A program made the position numbers and the translations under genes. Positions 36,398 to 49,400 of a stretch of DNA of 64,000 bases are shown in pieces. A model generated the notes under the pieces. The model searched no databases. It was not told the DNA's origin and was given only the letters and a program-made list of their open reading frames with translations. Within the stretch, counting starts at the first letter, position 1. The number at the start of each line of letters is the position of its first letter. The stretch is from assembly GCF_029227915.1 (NCBI RefSeq), contig NC_079875.1, positions 15,991,001-16,055,000 on the forward strand, given 5' to 3'. Source of the DNA: Hydractinia symbiolongicarpus. Lineage: Eukaryota; Cnidaria; Hydrozoa; Anthoathecata; Hydractiniidae.

Positions 36398-37118
36398 CGC
36401 ATGCTCTTTTGACGTTTTCTTTCTTCGATTCGACTCAACCAAGTGTTAAGTAAATCTTTTTCATTTCATTATTTTATATATTTACTTTACATCTTTTCTC
36501 TTCCCATCTAAACAATATAAAAATGATTTCGTAATAAGATTTTTATTTTGAAATATCTAATACAAACTTGCTATTTCTTTCTCTCTATTTATATATTTTT
36601 ATTATTTCATCTGTAAATTTATTTTTTCAGCTATGCTAACAATGAGTTGGTTCTACCCATCATGCCGAAGCATTCTTCGTTGTTTTTGAATTATATCATT
36701 CAACTGCACTAACACTTACGCATGATTGGTTGAATTTAAAAATACAGCTTTATGATTGGCTCAACAAAAACAATAGGTTTTGTATGCATTAAACCAGCTA
36801 TGTTTGAGGTCATTCAAAAAAAAAGTTTAACCAATAGCGTACACAACTGCGACAAACAATCTTAAAGGTAGGGGGAACGCTCAGTAAAGAATAGAAACGA
36901 GATTCAGTAAGAAAGGTAGAGCTAAAACATAGCCAGCTTTTCACTGTCGGTTTAAAGCGGCTTTTAAAAAGTTTTTAATCAAATTACACAATTTGAAGTT
37001 TAATTAAACTTTCTGATGAAAAGAACGTAAAGTTGATAAAAAATGAACATTTAAAATGCAAACAAATATCTATGGTTACAAATAAGGGATTTCAACAGTA
37101 AATTATTTAAACAGGAGT

Positions 37119-37185
37119 GGAGATATTGTGGCGCATTTAATTTGTAGTCGTCGTTTTCAGGTTCGAGTACCCACCCCGAATCTCC
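37119..37185 (+). mobile_element. tRNA-like sequence, probably a SINE head
   Basis: GGAGAT at one end pairs with ATCTCC at the other, and a good box B (GGTTCGAGTAC) is correctly placed. Box A is only loosely matched (GTGGCGCATTT) and the 67-base length is short for a tRNA, so a decayed tRNA or tRNA-derived element is more likely than a functional gene. Confidence 0.5.
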
Positions 37186-37680
37186 TAAACTGAGTGTTAA
37201 TACTGTTGTCACCCCATTTGGAGCCATCTACCAAGCGGAAATTGGCTTGTTTGGCAGGCAAAGAAGTTAAAGTAATGTTATAGGTACTCTTGGGTAACGT
37301 GATGTAGTTACGATTGGGACAATGAAGTTCCAAGAAATCTCAACTTTAGAGAGACGTTGCTTTATAAGAACAATTAGGCCAGTAATTTATTAAAATCTCA
37401 AACAAATTTTTATTACTCAGGGAAAAAAGAAGAAAATATTACAGATTTTCTACTTTCAAATGATATATCGTATGTTCGTGTATACAACAAGTCATACTGT
37501 ATAATACTCAGACATTCTTAACTTACTAACCGTTAGCCCGTGTTTAAATCCGATAGTTCGTCCGTCGTACACAATTCGGGACTCAGACTTTCACCCGTTG
37601 TGAATGGTTATTTAATGCACCCTTAGGACAAAGCTGCAAGTCGGCTACATTTTGAACAGAATATTGGTATTAATAAAAGA

Positions 37681-37800
37681 GACTAGCCTGGACCCGTAAA
37701 AACATCCGACGGGTTTGCCCGTTCTTTACACATCTTGTTTCCGGTAGACGGATTACGGATGTTAATAAAGGAGATAAAAATATTCAAAATTATAATACAA
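37681..37800 (+). repeat. Interspersed hairpin-headed repeat, copy A
   Basis: GACTAGCCTGGACCCGT, loop, ACGGG, then TTTGCCCGTTCTTTACA and CTTGTTTCC. Same layout as copies at 31541 and 58849. The stem bases differ between copies but remain paired. Confidence 0.55.
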
Positions 37801-39544
37801 AAATATCCAGTTAAGTTACATTTCTTCGCAGGAAGGTATTAAGAACATTTAAGGCAAATATTAGACAAAAATATTCCGTCTAATCAAATTTGGATTATAA
37901 TGTAAAAAATCATGTGCTTTGTATCGAGAATTGCTACTTTAACCCCCAAACGTTTTTGCGTTTTATTTAAAAAAATAAAGCAAGTTGTAAAATACAAAGA
38001 TGCAAGACACTATCAGTTTAACAAGTAATCCTTTTGATTTAAAAACATACTTTTTTGTTTTCCAAAAACAACGTTCAAATTTTATTTTTATTATTCTAAT
38101 TGGTTGCAATTTTGCTTGATACAATGTCGCAGAACTTGATTGGTCAACGATACATTTGGCAAATCAAAAGAGTTAAATTTTGCAAATTTTCTAAATGAAA
38201 AAAAAGGTTAAAACGCGATCGGATTAGTCCAATTGACGAATTGAGTTCGACAAAACGATTGGCATGTATTTTGAATCATTTAAAGGAGGTTGTACAACAA
38301 AAATTCAATTTTGATATTTGACAAAACAAAAGTGAACAACTTCACAACTTCATAACTCTAACAGTAAGAATTAATTAAATCAAGTTTCTCTTTAAAACTT
38401 TCGATGAAAAATTCAACTCCTTTGAAAGTAGCAATAAAACTGGATTTAGCGCGGTTTATAACGTAAATGTTGTCAATCTTTTGTTTCCTCATGTACCCAA
38501 AATAACATCGAACGGCCCATGCTCAAATATTTTGTTGTTCCCACGCCAGGTGTGCATTTTGAACGTAAGCTTAATAGTACGCTGAACACAATACGAATAT
38601 AAGTTTGTCTTGTTGTGTTATTAGCACGTGCTTGTTTCGAAAAGTTTTAATTTAGCAGTAAGCAAACTTAGAGTCAAGAAAAGCATAACTAGTTGCATGC
38701 TCACAAAAAGAAGATATTATGTTTTGGTTAATTGACTTAATCTTCTTCGAATTGCTCGGAAACTTATCGTGTAAACTTATCGTGTTGTAGCCAGCAGACC
38801 CAGCATAATTTTTCTTACCACCGGAAAACCGGAATAGTTAAGGTGGAAATTATTAATAAGGATCGCAAACGAATTTCTTGAGTTCAGATTAATAACCGCG
38901 CTTTTTAATTGGCTACGTCGAGAAATCCATCGTTTTAAACACGAATAGCTGCACTCACCCGATCAAATATATTTAATTCTCCTATGATTTAAGAGGAAGA
39001 AATGCAACCACCCAGCTTTGTGCTCATTGATTAACTTTAATTCAGAGTTTGCTCTCAGGTTGATTTGGATTTTTGGGATTTGCTCTGGCATTCGTTGGCG
39101 TCTAAGCTTTCGCATAAGAGAAACTAAATTTATTAACCTCGAAGAAAGCTTAGTTAACTAGGCTAATCCTGTTGCTGTTGTGCTCATAATAACTAGGTTT
39201 GACATATAGCATTTTGAACTAGACATGTTGCTTTCAAGAAATAATATACATTATAGCTTATTCCAGTCTATGCTTTTCGACTATACCCAATCTTATTATT
39301 TTTTGTTTTTGAACTTCTTTACGTCATTATCGTTGCTCCGCTCCGATCATTGATATAAAACGCGTTCCGCGAAAAACGACAACAACAATTCTTCGAGGCA
39401 AAACAGAAGCTAGTTTTCGATGCAAACACAAAACTTATGGACTAGGTCGGATCAACTATCAAAGAATAATTTTTTGGGTTGACTTTTCCTTTTTAATTAA
39501 AACATACTGTTTTTAAAAAAAATCATTTTTGTCATGTAAGATGT

Positions 39545-39760
39545 GGTCAATGTCTTCGCTGCAGAATGAACTCAACTCAGCTCCCATTTGAGCTACAGAA
39601 GTCTTGCAAGCACAGCATTTTCTCAACCAGACAACAAGACAAGACATCTAAGCATAAGGAATTGATTCACTTTTATATTATCTGGCATGACTCAGTCGGT
39701 GTTTGAACCCAAGACCTCCCGCACTTAAAGCGCATCAGTCGGGTTGCCCACTTTGTACTA
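39545..39760 (-). mobile_element. tRNA-derived SINE-like element, copy 1
   Basis: On the minus strand the head (39760-39692) reads GATGCGCTTTAAGTGCGGG, then box B-like GGTTCAAACACC. The body shares CATTTGAGCT(A/T)CAGA and TGTCAATGTC-like blocks with 47545-47790. Two copies with a tRNA-like head suggest one SINE family. Confidence 0.5.
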
Positions 39761-42700
39761 TTCTTCTAGGTATTACATATAACGGGGAAGAATGAATCTG
39801 CACAGACTGTGCATAAAAAACTACTTTCAAAAGTGGCAGTCTTGTAATAATGTCGACATATGAATAATGTCAAATTGTGTCGTATCCGCATTTACTGTAG
39901 AGATTTCTGTAAACAAAAGCTCGCTAGCTACAAAAAAGTATAGGTTTTAAAGTTTATAAGATTCCTGAAGTTAAAGTTATTATAAAAACATATATGCTTC
40001 AAAAGTACTGTCCTTAATGCTTTTAAAAAAGGGAAACTCTGCCTAAAATTCAAGCGCAGGCGTTTAATAAGACATTTGTTTTCGTGCATGCAAGCTATGC
40101 AAATATATACTTGTTCTGGGCGGTCGCAAGCTTTAACAATATCGGTTTTGTCATGTTAAATTGGTGTGGGGGCGATGCGTATGCCTCCCTTACATATACC
40201 GGCGAAAGGTTAGAAAAAAAATATGGTTTCCACTTCAAAATATTTTAAATTCCAGAAATTTTATTGTACTTAGTGGTTCAAAATGAGTTTAAAAGCATTT
40301 CGTGAAAAAATAGATATGCCATAATTAGCTGGAGACATGTTTTTGAAGCTTTTTTAATTAATAACTACAGCTGCAGGCAATGTTCACAACAAGGCGATGT
40401 TCTCGTATTTAAATTTGGACAACTTCATGGCCCGCATTCAAATTAAAGATTAATGTAAAAAATATGGTACATTTAGATTCTCTTTAAACTTTTCGTTTTA
40501 TCTTTGCTTTTTTTCGTTTTATTAAAGAAAAAAATGGATTCATCATAAAATTGAACTAGCTTACAATTAACAGTGAAACACCTGAAACTGAAAAAGAAAA
40601 CAACTGCCTCTCTATCTGTTATGCGGTAATTTTTTTTATAACTTACAATACCTACCTGCCTAATATGATTAAAATCCCCACTCAAAAAATATTTTCTGAG
40701 TTAAATTCCAAATTTAAGATTTTTTTGAGAGATGTTCGTTTAATTATGACTTATCTTTACTATATATAAATAAAGAAAAGAAATACTATGGTAGGGTTTG
40801 GTTTGGTGAAAATAATAATAATTAATAAACGCATGATTTGAAAGAGAGTAACGTGTGTGTTAAGAGATCAAGTCAGTGGCATGTAAATATCACAGTTTTT
40901 GTTGTTTACCTGGTTCTATTAAATTGATTTTCTTGCAGATGTTTTTTCTGTCTCACATATTTTTGCATGCAATTATATATGTTAGCTATTTTTTTATTCA
41001 TTCTATGTTCATATTACGTACTTTAATTAGCCTGGGAAGTTATAAAACTTAACTGTTCAAACTTTCACGTCTAATATACCTCTATTATTCTCGTTTTCCA
41101 TTTTACACCAGAAGATTAAGGAGGATACTGGAAATTTCGAATGATCTAATGGAGTAAGAAAAAGAATTTATAAAAACCTGCTTGAAAGTAACTTTAACTT
41201 TATTATGAATTTTAAACGAAAAAGCTTGTAAAAAAGGTAAGCTAACATAGAGACTTGATTTTCTGTTTCCTTAAAATTTATTTTCAAAGAATGAATTTTT
41301 TTGGTCTAGTTTTATGTATTGCTATGTCAGTTTGGTAACAAAGAATGATAAATACTGCACAAAACTCAGTTTTATTGAGAAGATTCTCGAAAACAATTTA
41401 TAATTTATAAAAGTCAGACCGTCAAAAATTACACGGTGGCCGCAACTTACCTATTTCCAGCATCGGTGTTTACTTCACGGGGGTTAATACTATGATAATA
41501 TGTGCGATTGTAACGCATTTTAAATTTACAATACCCCCGGTGCTTTAGTTGGCTTACAGACAGTTCAAGCATTTTTCGGAAGTTGATTGTGACTTATTGT
41601 AAATTATTTCATAATGTGTGAATATTAAAAAAAGAAAAGGTAATCAGAAAAATTTAAAATCTCCTAAAAAAATATTAGAGATGAAAATCTTAAATTATTC
41701 AGCACTTTTGCAGCTTTAAATGAGAAGGCTTCTTTTGCCAAAACTTTATGTTAAAAGGATTGCTGTTTTTAGAAGTTATTTTATTTTCGTGACTGTGAAA
41801 ATTTTTTGCCAGAAGAAATTTTGAGCATATGTCAACAGCAACAACATGAATCGTTGTTTCCAAAACAAAAGCTTCTTTTCAAAACACAATAAGAATTTTG
41901 ATATGGCTATTTATAGCTAATTATCTTTCTTTTCCAAGATTTTCATAATAGTTAATAATGTTATAGTTTTAATAACAGCTTTTCCGATATGCTTATATTA
42001 CAAACCCATGCCGAAGAGCGGTAGTTGGAATATGCTAAGTGCATTAATTAATAGATTTTTAGGTCATTAATGTGATTTTCCCGTTACATTTTTTGATCAT
42101 TTTCCAAAATATTTAAATTTTTCGCTCCTTTTCAAAGGAATACCCATGTAGTGTTTGTAAACTGTTGAAGGTGCTAAAAAAGATGTATTTGTCCGTAAAA
42201 GTTTTTACTTTCCAGTCAGATATGTGAGAGTATCCAGATTTTTTATGAGACAAAATGATTATAGTATTATCTTTATTGTCCTGTTTTATTTTTTTTGAAT
42301 TTTAAAACTTCATAAATTAGCTCTAGAGTAAACAAGAATCCTTCAAGAATAATTAAAATGTAAGAAAAATAGGAAAAATATAACCTACATAGTATAACTC
42401 CACTTTCGGTTAAGTTTAATTAAATAAATTAGAAAAAGTGAAGAAAATATAAAAATGCAAAGAAAATAGCGAAGGAACAAAAACATATAAATGAAATTAA
42501 CGTGATTGCTTCGAAAAGCAAACAGAAGAATTAATTTGTGTGTTTTTATCTAAATTTTCACGACAAACATTTTAAAAATTAGTGTTTAACTTGTAGATTG
42601 GTGTTTTTCTTTTAGTTCTAAAATTATTGTCAAGATAACATTTTAAACATATATACGTAACTTCAAAATACAAGCTCCGTTGCTATGTTGAATTGTATGT

Positions 42701-42920
42701 TCCAAATTTTGTGGGAAAGGAAAACTGCAGAGACGGATTTAAAAAAAATATTAAAGGGAAAGGAAGAATATAACGTTCTGAGAATTGAAAAAATTTAAGT
42801 AGAGAAGTTTTTTTTTACAATGTACAAAATTTGCTTACATTATGTTTGTATTTTTGGTTTATACTTGTGCTTTTACAACATAACACATGTCAACGTCTTT
42901 TGGATGTTTACATCTGCCAC

Positions 42921-42928
42921 TATATAAG
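42921..42928 (+). promoter_or_regulatory. Possible TATA box of the receptor gene
   Basis: TATATAAG lies 455 bases before the receptor start codon. About 40 bases on, AAAAAAG before GTAATA could end a short untranslated exon that joins the acceptor TTTCTTTAG just before ATG 43376. In AT-rich DNA such a motif is expected by chance, so this is weak. Confidence 0.2.
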
Positions 42929-43375
42929 ACAAAACTAATAAGCTTCATTTTTGACATTTTCAAAAAAGGTAATATGCAATTAAAGTTAATGAGATTATTG
43001 TCACTAAAAAAATGCTCCAGTGAAAGAAAAAGTTAAAGTTAAGCAGGAATGATATGGAAAAATAAGGAAATACATTGACTTTTTTCTTCTAAGAAAGGGG
43101 TAGCATAGAAAAAAGACTGTACGCTGCTATTGAAGCAAATAAATTCTTTAGTTGGTTACCTTACAACTTACAATAAATGAATTTTGTTTGAATTAGTATC
43201 TTAGTAGTCTTCACCGGATCACTTGAAATAAGAACGCCCTCTGTTGCTGAATAGAAATGTTATAAATTTCTGAAACATATAAAGATTTAGGCTTAAAATA
43301 GAAGTGTTGTCTCAACGAACATTTTGTAAAATTGCAACTCTCACATGAATGTACTAATAAATATTTCTTTAGGAA

Positions 43376-43424
43376 ATGACTGCCATCATTTGGTTGCTAA
43401 TCATCATTCCATTCTGTGCTGCAG
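43376..43424 (+). CDS. Receptor exon 1: signal peptide
   Basis: MTAIIWLLIIIPFCAA, a short, strongly hydrophobic leader ending in small residues, then one base (G) before GTATGC. The ATG follows an acceptor-like TTTCTTTAG by three bases, suggesting an untranslated upstream exon. Confidence 0.8.
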
Positions 43425-46400
43425 GTATGCGTTGTTACTGTAAAGTTTGCAGTTGTTTTCATCTATGAGAGAAGCAGGATTACCGGGACAGAAGCACCAG
43501 AGAGGACAGGAGCACCAGAGAGACGGGAATATAAGTGTTGGAATATTGCAATGTGGCTACTATTCTCATTCTAATGTTACAGTGTACAGTCGTGGTGTAT
43601 ATTTAAGATCACTTAACTAATTTTACACAAGAGAATAATAATCACTCATTATTAGAAAAAAACTTATAAAAAATTACCTGGTCTAATAAAAAACCAAATA
43701 GGAAATGAACAAATAAACGAACCATTGGTATGAACATAACCTGAATTCGGATTCGCCTGATTCAATCATTTTTACTGGCTGCAATATTTTTGCTTAAATT
43801 CTTTAGAGTTAGAAAGTTCTTTTCTTTAGAACTTTGCGATTTGAAAGCAGATGGCATGTACCAAGATCCACACAATTGCAATGGATTCATAGAATGTTTA
43901 AATTATGAAACTACAGAGTGGAATTGTCCTCGTCCTGATTTGTTTTTTGATCCAGTCTTACAAACATGCACCAATTTTAAATTTCCTGGTTGCGAAGAAG
44001 AGCAAGGTTAGAGAAAAATATCAATTTAAGACGCAATAAATTGTCCTGCAGAAATAATTTCCCCAACGTTAAAAGTTACAAACCAAAATGAATATGTAAA
44101 TGCAAATAAATTATAGATTCAAGCAATAAAGGGAATTGACTTGTCATATTCGTATATTCTCAACTTTGAGATATCAAAGGCTATCCATGCAAAAAAGAAT
44201 TGGATTTTCCATCCAGCAGTGCTCAGATTAGAAGGTGGTCAGGAATAGACTTCAATCGCGAAACCTTGCCGGCGAAAAAATAGTGAAAATTCGAGGTTCT
44301 TTAAAAATATCATCGTATTTTAACTTTTAACATCTATGTTGTGTTTGTACAGCACGATGCTCTACTGCCTACTAAAATAGTGATTATTAGAATGGGTTTG
44401 TTTACTATTTCAGTTACCATTGTGTTTTAACACGAGAATGCAAAAAATGAAAAGATTAGACTTACATAGAATTTTGGTCCTACCATTAACATTTGATCCT
44501 ACTTTTGGCTCCTTTAGTAACTGATAATTAGTCTTCTTCTTAACCAGATCCATTTAATCTTTCTTAGTCTGCCTGAAGCTTGGGCGTATCCCATTTCGCA
44601 TGTCAATTCTTTCATTTGCACAGTTATAACTGCTAATAACTGCTTATACCTGCTTATACATGTCTATATCACCTCCATAGTCATTATTGATCTTTCTAGA
44701 AGTTCGGCATGCTTTATATTACAAATCAGTGGATGGTAACATCAAATGTATTAGGAATGTCAGTTCAACTGTGGTAAAATCACATCCTTTGGGTTGTTGC
44801 TCTATCAATGAGAAAGTACGACACCACAAGGGAGATATTTTGTACTGGTACAAGGGAAAAGCAAGTGAAAACTGCTTTAAAATCCAAACTGGTTATTTTG
44901 CCTTTATCCCTACACTATTAGGTACGTTCTACTTTTAGAAGGTAGTGTAATTTTCACATATTTGATATATATGTATATATATGCACAAATCGTATGACTT
45001 TATCAATATGTAATTATGAAATAATAAGCTATACACTTCGTCAAAACTTTAGAATGCACTGTTTTTTTTCCAATTGAGGTTCATTTTTGCTATTTTCTTT
45101 CGTTAAGATAACCTTGGCTTACTATCTTGTGAACTACTTCTCAACTTATGTTACAGCATCTTTTTTACATTGGCTATAACATTCAAGCTTGAGGTTTAAA
45201 TTGTGATGGACTTTAGGCGCACAGTGTCTAAATGGAGGCTTGTATAATAGGAATATGCAGGTATCTAGGTTATAAAATAAAGACTTTAAAGGAAGTAACC
45301 AGGACCTATTGTTATAAATAAAAACGCAATTTAATATCTTAGGTGACTGCACAAACATGCTTGCTGATGTTTGTGTCAACGATCAAGCAAATAAATTTGA
45401 AATTGTATCAAAATGCCGACAAGGTTTCTCAAGGTTAAATTCTGGTATGTGCGTAAGTTAGATCGAACGTTACTAAGCAATTTCGTATGTTAGTGTTTTG
45501 TAAATAGTTACGATGAACAATTTTTTATATAAAAAATAAACATGTAACTGAATTTCAATTACTTTTAATTTTTTCTTAATTTTAGTTACCTGCATGAGGC
45601 AAGGTGGGGTTTCTTTTTTAATATTACCACATACTTTATTATATATATATGTAGTAATTACTAAGGTTTGAAATGCGTAAATAGAAAAAAAGTTTATTTT
45701 GTTCTCCAGCCCGCTGTTACAGTCCTCCTCACAAAAAAACTTTGACATCTTTTTACCCTTCCAAATTGCATTGCATTTTTATGAAAAAAATATTTTACGA
45801 AATATCTACTATTAATTTCAAATTTTACTTTATTATAAAAACTTTATTTACTTTCAGTAAAAATAGTTTCATCTTAAAGGCGAAAAAAAACTTTCTCAGC
45901 CTTTTATATTACGTCATCCAATTCGTCACCTAACAATCAGAAATGTTTTAGAAATTTACTTCTGTTCTATTTTTACAGTCGATGTAATATAAAACTAAAA
46001 ACAACGGAGTTATTGAATACTTACACAATTTGTGTTCCAAAGCGCAGTAGTACAGTACAGTTAATCCCAATATATCTAGCTCGTGTGAAGTGCCTATTCT
46101 ACAACCATATATGTAATGTCTAGGCTAAAAAACAACTGCTTTCCAGAAGTCAAAACAAAATGCTGTTTTCCCAGCTATTATTTGTGCTGGAAAACACTTT
46201 CATCTTAAATATACTGAGGATTTTTGTTAGGCAAATCTTTTGCGTCTTCGTTACCTGGTCTTCTTCCTCGTTTGGCATTATACCATGTACCAGCGATGTT
46301 AACATATAACCATGTTAGCACCATTTTGCATCATAATTACATGAAATAAATTATACTTAATCGTTAGAAGAGTCAATTAGTTTTTTGGCCAAGATATAAT

Positions 46401-49400
46401 TTACTGCACTGTTGTCATTTTGAGTAAAATCCAAAAAGAACACACAGTTAGTCTTTTGTTATATCTCGCTCTTATCCTAATACGCATGCTTACCATGCAC
46501 ACTCCTAAACAAGAAATTTTATTTCCGATTATCTTGCGAACAACTTTAATGCCGCATTTTTAAGTATGGTACGACGGTAATGTCTCATGTAATTTATGTT
46601 TTAATTGTCTTTAATGTTGTGGTCTCTTAAGAGTCACATTTTTTTTGCTGGTGATAGTTTCCAAGTTTAAATTTTAGCGTTTATTTTTATAGTTGCCCTA
46701 TGGAACAAAGATCACTGCTTATTAAAACCTGTTGAGAAAAAAAGAGAAAATTGTTGTAACCTAAATTTGAAGTGGTATATGCGAATGAATAGAATATACA
46801 ATCAAAATGGATTATGCTGGTCAATTGCAGGCGACACGTCGCAAATACTTTTGCAGCGTGCAAAAGACGGTATCATATTTTAATATAATAAGTTCTTCTG
46901 TCAAATATGTCTAGTATCTACTGCTCATTTAACTTTCTGTGCATTCAAAAACGGGTGCATAATGTGTCCCTCCCCTTAACGCCTGCCCTGCAACCGCTTG
47001 ACACATTAAGCTACTCAAGGTTGCAATGCATCAGTATAACTTTAGGTATTTTAAGTTAACCATAGGAAATGCAGCACAAGAATTATGCGACGTCGAGGCT
47101 TTCAAAAGAAGAATTAACACATGATTAAGTTATAGATAACATAGAATATCTAGTTTTATAAGAATAGATAAAATCTTTTGTAAGCTAGAGTTATAGTGTT
47201 CACTCATCATTCGTTTCTAAAATCAGCCTTCCCACATGTGTTAAAATTTGGCGATTATTAAAACTTTCCAACCATGATAATTCTTTTTCAAGTTTAGATA
47301 AGAAATGTCATCGATTTACTGGAAACAGTGAACATTTTTTGACATCGTTTAACGATCCTTATTACAGATGCTTCACTAATGACAGCCAAACAACTCTAAA
47401 AAGTTGTGGATCACAATCAGTAAAAGTGTGTACGTACTCTTAATTAATTTTGAATCCAGCGTATATTGGTTTCTCTATTCATTTTATGTATTTCTTACTT
47501 AAGAAATGCGAAAAACAAAGATGACATTTACAGTTCCTGTTCCTAATGTTGTCAATGTCCTTAAAAGGAGGTCTTGTTTCATGTAGAATTTCCATTTGAG
47601 CTTCAGACGTCGTGTAAAAACAGCAACCAATCATTAAGCAATCCTTTAGTTTATAAAGTTATATTCATGCTGAAAGCTAAGCAGATAAGGCTGGTTCAAA
47701 CTTCTATAGCCTGCTGCTAGGTCTTGAACCAGCGAATATCCATAAAAAAACAAAAGCCTCAACGCAGGCCAATCAGTCAGTAAAGAATAGAAAATTAAAT
47801 TAAATTATGGATTAATGTTATTTGTATATCACTTGTTTCTGTTATTTAGATGCATGTGAAGATGCATTCGACGTTCAGACAAAACCTACACTTAGAATTA
47901 AGCCACAAGGTATACGTCAATACAATATTGATATTAGTTTCTTACAATACAAATTCTTAACTGCTGTAATTACAACAGATGCAAAAAATGCTGCATAATA
48001 CACAAATGGAATAAAGTGTCCTGAAATTTATTTTAGATACATTTAATTTAAATTACCAAAGATTTTAGAACAATAATTTTGTGGTTTCGATTATTTTAAA
48101 TATTGTTTCCTTGATGTAATGTTCCATAATTTTATAATGTTATAGCGACACAATTTTAATGATTTTTTTGTTTTAAATTATTTTTATTGTCAACTGAAAT
48201 AAGAATATATTTAAGTACGTCGATTAAATACTTTATACACTGTCATTGAACATATTATTTCTGTTTGTCTCTTCAGTATTCGTATTTTTGCTGAACGTTT
48301 ATCATTTCTTGACCATAGTAGTTTAGTAGCGCTTTTTCAGGGTTGGAGATAATTTTGGTAAAAATTGGCCTTGAATTAGAACTAAAGTCCACAAATAATG
48401 TATTGGAAATATTACTGTTAAATTGTGCAACTCTTAGATTTTTGCACATAATTTTTAAAGACCAAATACATTTTTTCAATTGTTTAACTATTCTATGAGG
48501 TGTCTGATTATTAAGTGTATTTTTGTGGAGGAGGTATTTAATTTGAAATTAACTTTTCATAATATAACCTTTTATAACAGACAAAAATTAGAAATTGGGT
48601 TGTGATTATGTTAACACATAAACAGTTTTATTTCGACTCGAATTCTACATGGCCAATGTTGATCTAGCTACTAATTTGTTTCTGGCAAGGATATTTCTGG
48701 CAACTATTGGTTTGACTTAAAGCCTATTTTAAAAGTGATGGTTATTAGAAAAAAGCGTTAAAAACATGTAGGAACTCATCGAATTTTTTTTTCAAAGGAG
48801 GCGTTTAAGAAAAAAGGCTTTTAGTGGAAACATTACGTATTATTCGTGGCGTTAGAAACATAAAATCACCTTGTCTTTAGAATTTGTCTTCCTTTATAAA
48901 CAAGCTGACAACACAAGTAATTGCGTGATCCGAAATTTACAAAGCTTTGAAATATCATCGCCCTTCTCATTGCAATGCTGTTATGGCAATTCAAAGATGA
49001 AAGTTTTCTCAAATGGAAACGTGATAAATAGACAAGAATATTTACACGTTACCCCAGAGAGCCTTTTAAAATTCAGCCGTAAGTAACTAAATTTTAATCT
49101 GGTTTATGATAAAAATCAACTTATCTTGATTGTTAAAAGTGGTTATCAGTTGCTACTAACTGCTGTAAATTACAGACTGACTAGCAGAAAATATTTGCAA
49201 GAATATGACGTCATTTTTGTTCCAAATGACGTCATAATAATGCTTTTATACCTTGATCATCTTTACTTTCAATAATCAACATTCGTACCCTGTTTAATGA
49301 CATTCGAATTAATACTGCCTTATGGCGTCATTGTATTAGTTGTGTTTTTTTTACCTAGAATGATTTTGTATGAATTATTTATACTATTAATTAAAATCAG

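Larger units (their letters stand above)
36443..43375. other. Intergenic stretch between two divergent genes
   Basis: About 7 kb between the convertase and receptor starts. It holds a tRNA-like sequence (37119-37185), a hairpin-headed repeat copy (37681-37800), a SINE-like element on the minus strand (39545-39760) and a possible TATA box (42921). No coding exon was recognised. Promoters of both genes are expected here. Confidence 0.6.

Noticed and set aside
36398-36442. Upstream ATG of the convertase as the start
   Set aside because: It adds a highly charged 15-residue segment before the hydrophobic signal core; the start at 36397 gives a normal signal peptide.
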